From: DASZIT01 sp036268775
GTDB lineage: Bacteria > Actinomycetota > Acidimicrobiia > Acidimicrobiales > RAAP-2
NCBI GenBank assembly: GCA_036268775.1
Contig: DATATM010000010.1
Span: forward strand, 1 to 64,000
Length of the DNA stretch: 64,000 nucleotides
Direction: 5' to 3'
Each line of letters opens with the position of its first letter. Position 1 is the first letter of the stretch. The notes below the pieces were generated by a model. The model ran no database searches and was not told the origin of the DNA. It worked only from the letters and a program-made list of their open reading frames with translations. Positions 25,738-33,718 of the stretch are shown in pieces. The position numbers and the translations under genes are program-made.

Positions 25738-27180
25738 TCATGGTGTCCCGAACCAGGTCGTCAGGGCATCACCCAATCCGGTATCGGTGTTGTCCCCTAC
25801 CCAGGCGACATATCCGTCGGGGCGGATCAACACGGCAGTGGGAGCGGTGACCTCGCCAAGTACCGGAAGCTCCCACCGGCCGACAAAGTCAGCATTGATC
25901 AGTTGCACCCGGTGAGCCCAGGGAGTGACATCAAGTCCACCGGGCTTAGCAAAGTTGATCAATACCGGTACGGCGCCGTGCAGCAGGTCGAAGACACGGA
26001 GCGGGCCATCCGCCGTCATGAGGTCCAGATCGGGCATGCGCCGCCCGAGCAGGGGGTGACCCTCGCCGAGCTCGTAGTGAACCTCGAGACCGGACATCAT
26101 CCCGGCGAACCGCTTGCGAGGCTCGTCCATGCTCAGCAGCTCGGTCACCGTGCCCAGCAAGGCGTTGGTGCGCTCGTCAGTGCCGCCAAGCGCTCTTTGC
26201 GCCATGGTGTTTTGGAGCACCCGGGCGGCGACCGGGTGCCGCTCAGCGTGGTAGGTGTCCAGGAGGCTGTCTGGTGATGTCCCGTTTATCACCTGGGCCA
26301 GCTTCCATCCGAGGTTCACGGCGTCCTGCACACCGATGTTGAGACCCTGTCCGCCTTGGGGGGAATGCACGTGTGCGGCGTCGCCGGCGAGCAGTACCCG
26401 TCCCTTGCGGTAGGACGCCGCCTGTCGGGTCATGTCGGTGAAACGGGAGATCCAGGTGGGGCTGTGCACCCCGTAGTCCGTCCCGTCGACGGCGATGAGT
26501 GCCTCGCGAACATCCTGCAGGGTGGGCTCGCTGGTGTGCTCGAGGGTCGGTTCGGTCAGTGTGATCCCTACTCGCCCATCCTCTGCCGGGCCGATGCCAC
26601 CACCCCCGCGCAAGCCGAACTCAGGCTCCTCCACCATCTCGACTTCGGCGATCAGCCAGCTGGTCGTCGGATCCCACCCGGCGAACTCGATACCGGCTGC
26701 CTTTCGGATCACGCTGCGTCCCCCGTCGCAACCGACGAGGTAGTCCGCCCGCAATGACTGGCCGTCGGACAGCTCGATATCGACGCCGGCATCGTCCTGC
26801 GCCAAGCCGGTCACCTCACGTTCGCGAACGATCCGTACTCCCAGTTCGCTGACCCAGCCGGCCAGTATGCGTTCGAAGTGGCTCTGCAACAGTGCCAGCC
26901 CGTAGTTGTGGCGAGTGGGAAAGTCACTGATGTCCAACGGGACCCCTGCGAACGCCTGGACCTGCACCGCCTGCCCCTCCGCGAGGAACCGATCGGCGAT
27001 GCCGCGCTGATCGAGGACCTCGATGGTGCGGGAGTGCAGGCCTCGGGAGCGGGAGCTTTCCAGCTTGAAGCTGGCGCGTCGCTCGACGATGACTACCTCG
27101 GTCCCCGCCAGTGTCAGCTCTGCCGCCAGCATCATCCCTGTCGGACCGCCTCCGGCGATCACCACTGCGTGATCAGTCAT
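25738..27180 (-). CDS. FAD-dependent aromatic monooxygenase (class A, PheA/TfdB-like)
   Basis: A 480-residue flavoprotein monooxygenase. It has the FAD-binding VVIAGGGPTGMMLAAELTL at the N-terminus, SRGLHSRTIEVLDQRG, the second NADPH/FAD motif LVGCDGGRSVIRKAAG, and GDAAHVHSPQGGQGLNIG near residue 285. The C-terminal thioredoxin-like domain is short. The pattern is close to hydroxylases of phenols and to the rifampicin-inactivating Rox enzymes; the true substrate cannot be named. The ATG at 27180 has GAGGAGGGG a suitable distance upstream; another ATG two codons earlier is too close to it. Single gene, divergent from the gene at 27386. Confidence 0.88.
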   Translation of the reverse strand: MTDHAVVIAGGGPTGMMLAAELTLAGTEVVIVERRASFKLESSRSRGLHSRTIEVLDQRGIADRFLAEGQAVQVQAFAGVPLDISDFPTRHNYGLALLQSHFERILAGWVSELGVRIVREREVTGLAQDDAGVDIELSDGQSLRADYLVGCDGGRSVIRKAAGIEFAGWDPTTSWLIAEVEMVEEPEFGLRGGGGIGPAEDGRVGITLTEPTLEHTSEPTLQDVREALIAVDGTDYGVHSPTWISRFTDMTRQAASYRKGRVLLAGDAAHVHSPQGGQGLNIGVQDAVNLGWKLAQVINGTSPDSLLDTYHAERHPVAARVLQNTMAQRALGGTDERTNALLGTVTELLSMDEPRKRFAGMMSGLEVHYELGEGHPLLGRRMPDLDLMTADGPLRVFDLLHGAVPVLINFAKPGGLDVTPWAHRVQLINADFVGRWELPVLGEVTAPTAVLIRPDGYVAWVGDNTDTGLGDALTTWFGTP

Positions 27181-27385
27181 ACGCATCCCCTCCTCTTCCC
27201 GTTGGTTCTGGTTCGGACCGGAGATTGTGCACACCGACCGGGCCCTTGCTGCAAGCGGCCGCTGCGGGCTAAATTGATGGTGGCGAAGAGTGAATGCTCC
27301 TCTTTCCTTGTTCGCAGCGGACGGACAAGCCCATTGCGATGCGGCTGTGCAGCGCATACGGCCAGTCGGATCTCGGGAGGACGAC

Positions 27386-27793
27386 ATGAGCGGGGGCAGC
27401 GGTACCAGCGACGACCCGTGGCAGCTGAGGACGCCGCCCAACACGTCCGACTACACCATCTACCGGGGCGAGAAGGATGGGATGCCGATCCTGGTGTGCA
27501 CCGTCGGTAAGACCGTCCTCCACTACGACGCCAGATGTATCGACGATCTTCTCGGCTTCCTGAAGGCGCAAGGTGACTGGGTCGAGCTCGGCTCCGCCGA
27601 CGAGCAAAAGACCCCGAAAATGGACACCGTCGAGGCCTGGGGACGCTCTCCCTCCAACCCCATCGGTGGGTGGTACGGGCTGAAGAAAGGACTCCGCGGC
27701 CGCTTCGGCATGTACATCCCGCCGTTGATGGAGACATTGGGCCTGGCGGAGCTCGAACACAATCCCCGCAACAACCGAATGCGAAGCCTCTGA
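27386..27793 (+). CDS. Conserved hypothetical (DUF6855-like)
   Basis: A 135-residue protein without a signal or membrane helix. Very regular, highly conserved-looking sequence: GTSDDPWQLRTPPNTSDYT, ILVCTVGKTVLHYDARCIDD, KTPKMDTVEAWGRSPSNP, GGWYGLKKGLRGRFGMYIPP and a C-terminal LAELEHNPRNNRMR. I recall this as an actinobacterial family of unknown function, possibly DUF6855. A strong GGGAGG (27375-27380) precedes the ATG at 27386. Confidence 0.7.
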   Translation: MSGGSGTSDDPWQLRTPPNTSDYTIYRGEKDGMPILVCTVGKTVLHYDARCIDDLLGFLKAQGDWVELGSADEQKTPKMDTVEAWGRSPSNPIGGWYGLKKGLRGRFGMYIPPLMETLGLAELEHNPRNNRMRSL

Positions 27794-27815
27794 TCCGATA
27801 GGCCGCCGGCGAACG

Positions 27816-28175
27816 CTACGGAAGAGCTTCGATGATCTCGATGATCTCTTCGGGTCGGTAGCCCTGAAGACGGCAGAACTCGACGAGCTCCCGCACCCGT
27901 TTGATGACGACTCCCTGTTGAGGAGACCCGGCGACCGTGATGCCCCGGCCTCGTTGGAAGTCGAGAAGTCCTTCGTCCCGGAGGATGTGCAGGGCACGCA
28001 AGACGGTGTTCTTGTTCACTCCCAGTACCGCGGCGATGTCCTTGGCCAAGGGGAGGCGCTCCCCCGGGACCGCCTCCCCTTCGGCAATCGCCCTCCGAAT
28101 CTCTCCTGCCACTTGGTCGTGCAGGGCCAGCGGATCGGATCGATCGACCTTGACAGGGAACATGGTACTAGTCAT
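27816..28175 (-). CDS. GntR-family regulator, YtrA subfamily
   Basis: A short 119-residue repressor. Residues about 10-75 are a winged helix (LALHDQVAGEIRRAIAEGEA, GERLPLAKDIAAVLGVNKNT, VLRALHILRDEGLLDFQRGRG); only a short helical tail follows (RELVEFCRLQGYRPEEIIEI), as in YtrA-type regulators, which normally control ABC transporters. The start is uncertain: ATG at 28175, ATG at 28163 or TTG at 28190, none with a Shine-Dalgarno. A TACTA/TAGTA palindrome overlaps this region and suggests autoregulation. Confidence 0.85.
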   Translation of the reverse strand: MTSTMFPVKVDRSDPLALHDQVAGEIRRAIAEGEAVPGERLPLAKDIAAVLGVNKNTVLRALHILRDEGLLDFQRGRGITVAGSPQQGVVIKRVRELVEFCRLQGYRPEEIIEIIEALP

Positions 28176-28179
28176 AGTA
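28166..28179. promoter_or_regulatory. Inverted repeat at the GntR gene start, candidate operator
   Basis: TACTA (28166-28170), GTCA spacer, TAGTA (28175-28179) form a perfect dyad. On the minus strand TACTAT also looks like a -10 element with CTGGCA about 18 bases upstream, so a bound repressor would block its own promoter. YtrA-type operators have similar dyads; this assignment is inferred. Confidence 0.45.
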
Positions 28180-28210
28180 GTTCTATGCAACGGGGATTGC
28201 CAGAGTCGAA

Positions 28211-29026
28211 ATGACGCTCATCGATGCTCCCACCGAAAAACCTGGCGTCAACGAGAACCAGCTCCTGTTTCAGGAGGCCAGACGACGTCGTCGGCGTCGA
28301 TGGCTGATCTCGGGCATCATGGCGTCGAGCCTCCTGGCCGCCCTCGGTTTCACCTTGAGCGCCACCTTGGGACAGTCGAGTCGAGGTCCGTCGCCATCGG
28401 TGGGCGACTCGTCCTCGGCCAAGCCCGCCACCGTCTCGAGCAATGCATTCAGCATCCGTCCGGTGCTTTGCTACGCACCGCCGCTCACGTCGGGCTCGGG
28501 TCAGGCTTCCTCCACCCGACCGTTGCCAACTTGCGCACCCTCATCAGAACTGACTGCAACCAATCTCGGGGTGAAACCCGATCCGAGCAGCGCGAACGGC
28601 TTCACATCAAACTCGAGTGTCGTTCGCGCTGACCCGCAGTTCTCCGGCTACCCGTCGACCCCGCTGGCCAACGACAACCCGAACGACACCGTGTTGCTAC
28701 CCGCCCAGTCATCTCAGCAGGGCAACATCCGATTTGTCCTCGGTCCAGCAGCTATCACCCGCTCGGCAGTCAAATCGGCCAGCGCCCACCTGGTGAACAA
28801 CCAATGGACGATCAACATCACCTTGACCGGAGAGGGTTCGACTCAGTGGGACGCGCTGGCTCAGTCCCAGTTCCATGCCATCATCGGGATCGACATCGGG
28901 GGCAAGGTCGTCTCCGCCCCGATCGTGCAGCCCTCCCAGACATCGTTCAGCTCGTTCGACGGTCAGATGCAGATCTCCGGCAGCTTCAACCAAAAGCAGG
29001 CCGAGGCGCTGGCTGCGTCGCTGTAG
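28211..29026 (+). CDS. Membrane-anchored SecD/SecDF head-domain-like protein
   Basis: A 271-residue protein: basic cytoplasmic tail (EARRRRRRRWLI), one transmembrane helix (SGIMASSLLAALGFTLSATL), Ser-rich linker, and an exported domain. The last 75 residues (ITLTGEGSTQWDALAQSQFH, GIDIGGKVVSAPIVQPS, FDGQMQISGSFNQKQAEALA) match the P1-head subdomain of SecD, where it helps pull exported chains. Here the transport helices of SecD are missing, so it is an isolated copy of the head; its role may be to bind exported proteins. It runs divergent from the GntR gene. Confidence 0.75.
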   Translation: MTLIDAPTEKPGVNENQLLFQEARRRRRRRWLISGIMASSLLAALGFTLSATLGQSSRGPSPSVGDSSSAKPATVSSNAFSIRPVLCYAPPLTSGSGQASSTRPLPTCAPSSELTATNLGVKPDPSSANGFTSNSSVVRADPQFSGYPSTPLANDNPNDTVLLPAQSSQQGNIRFVLGPAAITRSAVKSASAHLVNNQWTINITLTGEGSTQWDALAQSQFHAIIGIDIGGKVVSAPIVQPSQTSFSSFDGQMQISGSFNQKQAEALAASL

Positions 29027-29141
29027 CCCTCGGCCCTCGTAGTCGTAGCGGGGCGTGGCGTACCAGTCATACCGGTAACTGGACAGAGATCGAGAAGGTG
29101 CCAGGCGGGGATCAACAGATCGATGCCCGGGGGTTTGGAGG

Positions 29142-29411
29142 TCATTCCGAGACCCGCTCGTTCAGGCGGACATCCACCTCGTCGCCCTCACCTTTGCCGA
29201 TCGCCTTTCGGAGCTCGGCTCGGATCGGCAGTTTGTGGGTCCCGTCGCCGAGGGCCATGAACGAGCTCTGGAAGGGTTGCCCGTCAACGGTGCCCCTGAC
29301 CTTGACCAGCCCTTTGGTGCCAAAGAACGCGGCCGAGCCGGGCATGACCACGTAGGTCCAGCCGCCCTTGGCGGGACTCTTCTGCAGGGTGGCGCGAAAT
29401 CGCTTGTTCAT
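29142..29411 (-). CDS. DUF1905 domain protein
   Basis: An 89-residue DUF1905 protein: RFRATLQKSPAKGGWTYVVM, AAFFGTKGLVKVRGTVDGQP, FMALGDGTHKLPIRAELRKA, GEGDEVDVRLNE. This small beta-barrel domain is usually found alone or fused to YdeI domains. No catalytic motif is known. Its usual partner, a YdeI-like gene, is at 25448-25714. In 29027-29141 I see a small inverted repeat (CCAGT with ACTGG, 29063-29082) that could be a terminator of the preceding gene. Confidence 0.85.
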   Translation of the reverse strand: MNKRFRATLQKSPAKGGWTYVVMPGSAAFFGTKGLVKVRGTVDGQPFQSSFMALGDGTHKLPIRAELRKAIGKGEGDEVDVRLNERVSE

Positions 29412-29466
29412 CGGGCTCCGCTACCGGCTGTTCCGCGATCGGTTCAACTGTTTCAGTCGGCGGCGC

Positions 29467-30510
29467 CTAGTTGCCAGGGTACCCCGGGGGTGGCGGGTTT
29501 CCCTCGAGCGCGTCCCGGTGCCCATTGCTCCGTTCCGCGCCGTTGGCGTCGCCGGCGTCCTTGAGGGCATCCACCAGGACCTGGGCGGCGCCGACCAGGC
29601 CGGCGGCCTCATAGGGCACCACGATCTTGGAATTGGGGGACGATGCCACCCCCTGGAGGGCGCGCAGTTGCATCACCGCCAGGGTGTTCGCCTTGATGGT
29701 GGCCCCGTCGATGGCGGTAAGGGCGGCGGCGTCTCCTTCTCCCCGGAGCTGGGTGGCCCGCTTCTCACCGTCGGCCCGCAGTTCGAGCACCTGCTTCTGG
29801 CCTTCCGCCGACAGGATGGCCGCCTGCTTCTGACCTTCGGCTTCCAGGACCGCCGCCTGCTTCCGACCCTGGGCGCTGTTGATGGCTGCCTGTTGTTCAC
29901 CCTCCGACTTGAGGATGGCGGCGCGCTTGTGCTGCTCGGCTTCCTTCTGCTCGGACATCGCCTGAAGCACGTTGACCGGAGGGGTGATGTCGAGAATCTC
30001 GATGCGGTTCAGGCGCACTCCCCACTTGAGGGTCGCCTCGGCCATGTGCTCTTGCATCTTGGTGTTGATGTTCTCCCGCTGGGACAGCGACTCGTCGAGG
30101 GTGAGCTCGCCGAACACCGCCCGGAGCGCAGTGCGGGACATCTGGTCGATGGCCAGGTTGAAGTCGTTGACTTCGAACAACGCCAGCTTGACGTCGGTCA
30201 CCTGACAGAAGATAGTGGCGCTCACCTGCAGCGAGACGTTGTCCCGGGTGATCACCGACTGCTGGTCACCGGTATGGGGGAACTCCCGGATGTCGACCTT
30301 CTCCATCCGGTCGGAGAACGGCCTCATGAGGTGCAAGCCCGGTTGCCGGATGGCCCGGAACTCCCCGAACCGCTTCACCACCCCGACGCTTCCCTGCTGT
30401 ACCACCTTCAGGGACGACTTCAAGAAGCCGATGACCAGCGAAATCACGACGATGCCACCCACTACCCCGATGGCTACCGCTGCGTCTGCTCCAGCCGAAC
30501 CGATGAGCAT
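29467..30510 (-). CDS. SPFH/Band 7 (stomatin-like) membrane protein
   Basis: A 347-residue SPFH-domain protein. One N-terminal transmembrane helix (AVAIGVVGGIVVISLVIGFL), then the Band 7 domain (SVGVVKRFGEFRAIRQPGLH, then VDIREFPHTGDQQSVITRDN, TALRAVFGELTLDESLSQRE), then an Ala/Glu/Gln-rich coiled coil (about 195-265) with repeats of EGQKQAAIL, and a Pro/Gly-rich tail. Such proteins oligomerise into membrane scaffolds and organise microdomains, often with an NfeD partner; an NfeD-like gene is just upstream in the same direction. Confidence 0.93.
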   Translation of the reverse strand: MLIGSAGADAAVAIGVVGGIVVISLVIGFLKSSLKVVQQGSVGVVKRFGEFRAIRQPGLHLMRPFSDRMEKVDIREFPHTGDQQSVITRDNVSLQVSATIFCQVTDVKLALFEVNDFNLAIDQMSRTALRAVFGELTLDESLSQRENINTKMQEHMAEATLKWGVRLNRIEILDITPPVNVLQAMSEQKEAEQHKRAAILKSEGEQQAAINSAQGRKQAAVLEAEGQKQAAILSAEGQKQVLELRADGEKRATQLRGEGDAAALTAIDGATIKANTLAVMQLRALQGVASSPNSKIVVPYEAAGLVGAAQVLVDALKDAGDANGAERSNGHRDALEGNPPPPGYPGN

Positions 30511-30572
30511 GATGCCTACCTCTCTTTACCTACTGTTGCACCTCAGCGGAGGTCGTGGGGATCACCCGGCTT

Positions 30573-30782
30573 TCACTCGTCGGTCGGGTACACCACCAGC
30601 ACTCCCCTGTCGACATCCGCCACCACCACGGTGGCCCCCACGTCGATGGTGGTACCTGGGAACAGCGACACCGCGTACCACTCCTCACCACGGGTTTTGA
30701 CCGCACCAGGGTGATGACGGGCGCTGACCGGCTTGGTGACCACCGCCGTCTCGCCGATCATCCCCGAGACACCGTTCAACAT
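30573..30782 (-). CDS. NfeD-like C-terminal (OB-fold) domain protein
   Basis: A protein of about 69 residues with the NfeD OB-fold pattern: GVSGMIGETAVVTKPVSARH, VKTRGEEWYAVSLFPGTTID, VGATVVVADVDRGVLVVYP. NfeD proteins pair with SPFH/stomatin proteins and help assemble membrane microdomains; the SPFH gene lies 62 bases downstream. The usual NfeD membrane helices are missing, so this is the soluble form. The ATG at 30782 has GGAG six bases upstream; starts at 30788, 30794 or 30866 cannot be excluded. Confidence 0.75.
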   Translation of the reverse strand: MLNGVSGMIGETAVVTKPVSARHHPGAVKTRGEEWYAVSLFPGTTIDVGATVVVADVDRGVLVVYPTDE

Positions 30783-30936
30783 CGACATCTCCATTTCCGA
30801 CTTCGAATCTGACTGCGCCAGATGCCGGATCCGCTTGCCCCGGTCGGCCCCGTCCAACGGTGCCAATCAGCATCTGTCCCCTGATTGGAACTATACGGCC
30901 TCCCCCTGGGAGTCATTCCACCGCTCCCCGAAAGGC

Positions 30937-31602
30937 TCAATCCTCGCCGTCGAGAACCCGGTTGAAGAACGCTGCCGCCCGGTTCTGGGTGTCCCGGGCC
31001 TGCTTCTCGATGAACCGCTCGACCACAGGGCCGGCTCCGAAGATCTTCACCTTGGCCTCGAGCCGAAAGATCTCCTGGCAGGAGCTCCCGCCCGAATCCT
31101 CCTGGTCAGCATCCTCGTCGGCGGCGCGGTCGTCGACCGCGGGGTCTTCGTGGTCGGATCCGTCCGCCTCCGCGGAGTCATCGCTCTCCTTGATGACACG
31201 CACGGTTGGGGTGGCCGGGGTGGTCTCCGCAGACCCCTCCGGGCTGTCGGTCCGCTCGGTCTCCTTCAGCTCGATGGAACCGCGGATATCGGTCTTCTCC
31301 CCCAGGGTGGCCGGCGTCAGCGTGAAGGACCAGATCCCAGTCTCGGGATCGAAGGTGCCGTGCTCGGTGGTGACGACCTCGGATCCGAACAGCTTCTTGA
31401 CCGGCCCGGGGGCGTCGGGCCGTTGACCGTACCGGATGGTCCGCTGGAATCCGGTGGCCACATCGCCGCTCTGTTCTTCGATTTCGACCGATGTCGACCG
31501 GAGCGCCTCGAGATGGAGCCGCCGGGTCACCTCGGGGTCGAAGAACGCCTCCCAGAACTGCGCCGCCGATCCGTGGACGTCGTAACGCAACTCCAGCTTC
31601 AT
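30937..31602 (-). CDS. DUF2505 family protein
   Basis: A 221-residue actinobacterial protein. The N-terminal and C-terminal parts (MKLELRYDVHGSAAQFWEAF, DPEVTRRLHLEAL; GPVVERFIEKQARDTQNRAA) form a START/SRPBCC-like hydrophobic pocket typical of DUF2505. In the middle is an insertion of about 60 very acidic residues (KESDDSAEADGSDHEDPAVD) that is probably disordered and unusual for the family. Function unknown. The start at 31602 gives the usual N-terminus; a CATGCT box lies 6 bases before it. Confidence 0.8.
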   Translation of the reverse strand: MKLELRYDVHGSAAQFWEAFFDPEVTRRLHLEALRSTSVEIEEQSGDVATGFQRTIRYGQRPDAPGPVKKLFGSEVVTTEHGTFDPETGIWSFTLTPATLGEKTDIRGSIELKETERTDSPEGSAETTPATPTVRVIKESDDSAEADGSDHEDPAVDDRAADEDADQEDSGGSSCQEIFRLEAKVKIFGAGPVVERFIEKQARDTQNRAAAFFNRVLDGED

Positions 31603-31608
31603 GCTGGA

Positions 31609-31614
31609 AGCATG
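31609..31614 (-). promoter_or_regulatory. Putative -10 box (CATGCT on minus strand), leaderless start
   Basis: On the minus strand CATGCT is 6 bases before the ATG at 31602. Confidence 0.35.
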
Positions 31615-31678
31615 GCACGGGAGGGCCGATGATGCCCGGCGGATCGTCGTCACCGTTCAGTTGGGATTACTCTCAGCC

Positions 31679-32590
31679 ATGGCCTCCTCCCCGTCGATCC
31701 AACTCTTACCCGGAACCGTGTCTCCGGTTACCGCTCGGAAGACCTGGCGCACCGCGGAACCCCTCCACGGGATGATCTACTTCGCGCCGGAGGCAACCGA
31801 GTCGTACACCGGCCTCGGCATCCCGACTTCTTCCGGCTACTTCGCCTCCCGGTCCGCGCCGATGGGACCGGTCGGTGCCGACGTGGTGATCGCCACCTTC
31901 TTCAACTTCCATCCCCGGGTGGTGCGGCCGGCCATCCCGGCAGCCTGGACCCTCGCCACTCCCGAGGCGGTCCTCGAGGCACGGGTGCGGTCAGCCGACG
32001 CCGCCCTCCGTCGGATGCTGGGGGAGGCGGTGGAATCGACCGACATGGTCCGGGCCGCCGAGCTGGCCCGGACCGTCGCCGACCGAGCCGCCGCGTGTGT
32101 GGGCGGACGCCCGCTGTTCGCCGGGCACGCCGGACTTCCCTGGCCGGAGGCACCCCACCTGGTGCTGTGGCACGCCCAGACCTGCCTCCGGGAATTCCGG
32201 GGCGACGGGCACATCGCCGCCCTGCTGCTGGCCGAGATCGGACCGGTGGAAGCTCTCATCCTCCACGTGGCCTCCGGCGAGGTTCCGATCCACTTTCTCA
32301 AATCCTCCCGCGGATGGTCGGACGACGAATGGGACGCCGGAGTGGAGCGGCTGCGCTCCCGGGGTTGGCTCGACGAGTCAGACGGGAGCGGCCTGGCGAT
32401 GAGCCAAGCCGGGATGACCATCCGCCAGCGGGTGGAGGATGAGACCGACGTGCTGGCCGTCTACCCCTACGAGGCGATCGGCGAGGACGGGTGTACCGAG
32501 CTCCGCACCCTGACCCGTCCCTTCAGCCGGACGGTGGTGGCGGCGGCCGGGCTGGGGGTCGCCACCAACCCGGCGCCTCCCTCGTCCTGA
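31679..32590 (+). CDS. SCO6745-like conserved protein
   Basis: A 303-residue actinobacterial protein. Recognisable blocks are LHGMIYFAPEATESYTGLGI, SRSAPMGPVGADVVIATFFN, HPRVVRPAIPAAW, LRRMLG, GRPLFAGHAGLPWPE and RGWSDDEWDAGVERLRSRGW. The C-terminal part (HIAALLLAEIGPVEALILH and on) resembles a winged helix. Members have no known function; the regular arrangement of a predicted helical domain and a winged helix suggests DNA or nucleotide binding. Confidence 0.8.
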   Translation: MASSPSIQLLPGTVSPVTARKTWRTAEPLHGMIYFAPEATESYTGLGIPTSSGYFASRSAPMGPVGADVVIATFFNFHPRVVRPAIPAAWTLATPEAVLEARVRSADAALRRMLGEAVESTDMVRAAELARTVADRAAACVGGRPLFAGHAGLPWPEAPHLVLWHAQTCLREFRGDGHIAALLLAEIGPVEALILHVASGEVPIHFLKSSRGWSDDEWDAGVERLRSRGWLDESDGSGLAMSQAGMTIRQRVEDETDVLAVYPYEAIGEDGCTELRTLTRPFSRTVVAAAGLGVATNPAPPSS

Positions 32591-32610
32591 TCGACCGGCT
32601 GGTCGGCGGC

Positions 32611-32616
32611 TACATT
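32611..32616 (+). promoter_or_regulatory. Putative -10 box (TACATT), leaderless start
   Basis: TACATT ends 6 bases before the ATG at 32623; no ribosome-binding site is visible. Confidence 0.35.
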
Positions 32617-32622
32617 CCCACC

Positions 32623-33006
32623 ATGACCGAGGACGGGCTGGCACTCGCCAACGATGCGATGATCCGGGAGTTCCTGGCCGCCTGGGAACGTCGGGACACC
32701 GAGCACATCGTTGACAGCTTCACCGACGCCGGCGTCTACCACAGCATCCCGTTGACGCCGATTGTGGGGAAGCCGGCCATCCGGAAGTTCGTTTCCGGCT
32801 TTGCCGACGTGCCCCCGGGGCGGCTGGAGATCCACCACCAGGTGGCCTCCGGGAATCTGGTCATGAATGAGCGCACTGATCGCATCACCATGAATGGATC
32901 GCCGGTCGTCCTACCGATCTGCGGGGTGTTCGAGATCGAGGGCGGACGCATCAAGGCATGGCGCGAGTACTTCGATCTGGCCCCGGTCAGGGCTGCTTAC
33001 GGCTGA
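32623..33006 (+). CDS. Limonene-1,2-epoxide hydrolase-like protein
   Basis: A 127-residue NTF2-fold enzyme candidate. It resembles limonene-1,2-epoxide hydrolases in IREFLAAWERRDTEHIVDSF, TDAGVYHSIPLTPIVGKPAI, the ERTDRI and VLPICGVFEIEGGRIKAWRE stretch and final EYFD, which supply the Asp-Arg-Asp catalytic set. The natural substrate would be an epoxide of a terpenoid or fatty acid, not determinable here. Its last 20 bases overlap the convergent bioD gene. Confidence 0.8.
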   Translation: MTEDGLALANDAMIREFLAAWERRDTEHIVDSFTDAGVYHSIPLTPIVGKPAIRKFVSGFADVPPGRLEIHHQVASGNLVMNERTDRITMNGSPVVLPICGVFEIEGGRIKAWREYFDLAPVRAAYG

Positions 33007-33718
33007 ACGGGGTGGACCGGTGGAGGAGGATGAAGTCGCCGAGTGACGATTCCTGACCCGGGAGGGTGAAGATCTCGAGGGTGTGGTCGGAGGTGAGCCA
33101 GGCCAGATTGCGTCGATGGATCTCGTCCGCTGGTTCGAACCGGTCGAGTACCACCGCGACGGGAATCACCTCCAGAAGGGTTCCGTCCCGGAGGTCGGCA
33201 ACGACCGGCAGCAGGGCATCGATGGAAAGCCGCACCCCGTTGATGGTCCCGAGCCCGGCGTCGGCCACCAGGATGACCAGGTCGGGCTGGAGGGCGCGGG
33301 CGAACTCGATGGCGTCTCCGTCGCAGGCCTGGGGGGACCGGACCCCCCCAGCGGTCTCCACCAACCCGAAATCGACCGGCCGGTCGGGCCACACCACCTC
33401 GTCGACCAGGTCGGCGATGGTGAACGCGGGAAGGCCGAGCGCCTCGGCCGCCATCGGCGGCGCCATCGCCCGATGATAGGAGCGGTGGGAGGGGCAGACT
33501 CCCCCGGCCGGCTCTCCGGAGGCGGCCCCCAGCACCTCGGCGTCGGTGGCCCCACCGAGCGGCGAGCCGTCGGCGCCGACCTCGAAGGACTGGGCGGGTT
33601 TGCGGGCGGCGACGTCGAGGCCTCGAGACCGGAATTCGTGGAGGAGTTGGGTGCCCACCCAGGTCTTGCCGACCTCGGTCCCGGTACCGCAGACCAGGAC
33701 GACCTGTTCAGGACGCAA
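32987..33718 (-). CDS. bioD: Dethiobiotin synthetase
   Basis: A 243-residue ATP-dependent dethiobiotin synthetase (EC 6.3.3.3), which closes the ureido ring using CO2. The P-loop is VCGTGTEVGKTWVGTQLL; RKPAQSF carries the substrate lysine; VETAGGVRSP and VILVADAGLGTINGV are conserved. It starts at TTG (33716-33718), inside the last codons of bioF (11-base overlap), so bioA-bioF-bioD are tightly coupled. Length is normal. Confidence 0.95.
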   Translation of the reverse strand: MRPEQVVLVCGTGTEVGKTWVGTQLLHEFRSRGLDVAARKPAQSFEVGADGSPLGGATDAEVLGAASGEPAGGVCPSHRSYHRAMAPPMAAEALGLPAFTIADLVDEVVWPDRPVDFGLVETAGGVRSPQACDGDAIEFARALQPDLVILVADAGLGTINGVRLSIDALLPVVADLRDGTLLEVIPVAVVLDRFEPADEIHRRNLAWLTSDHTLEIFTLPGQESSLGDFILLHRSTPFSRKQP

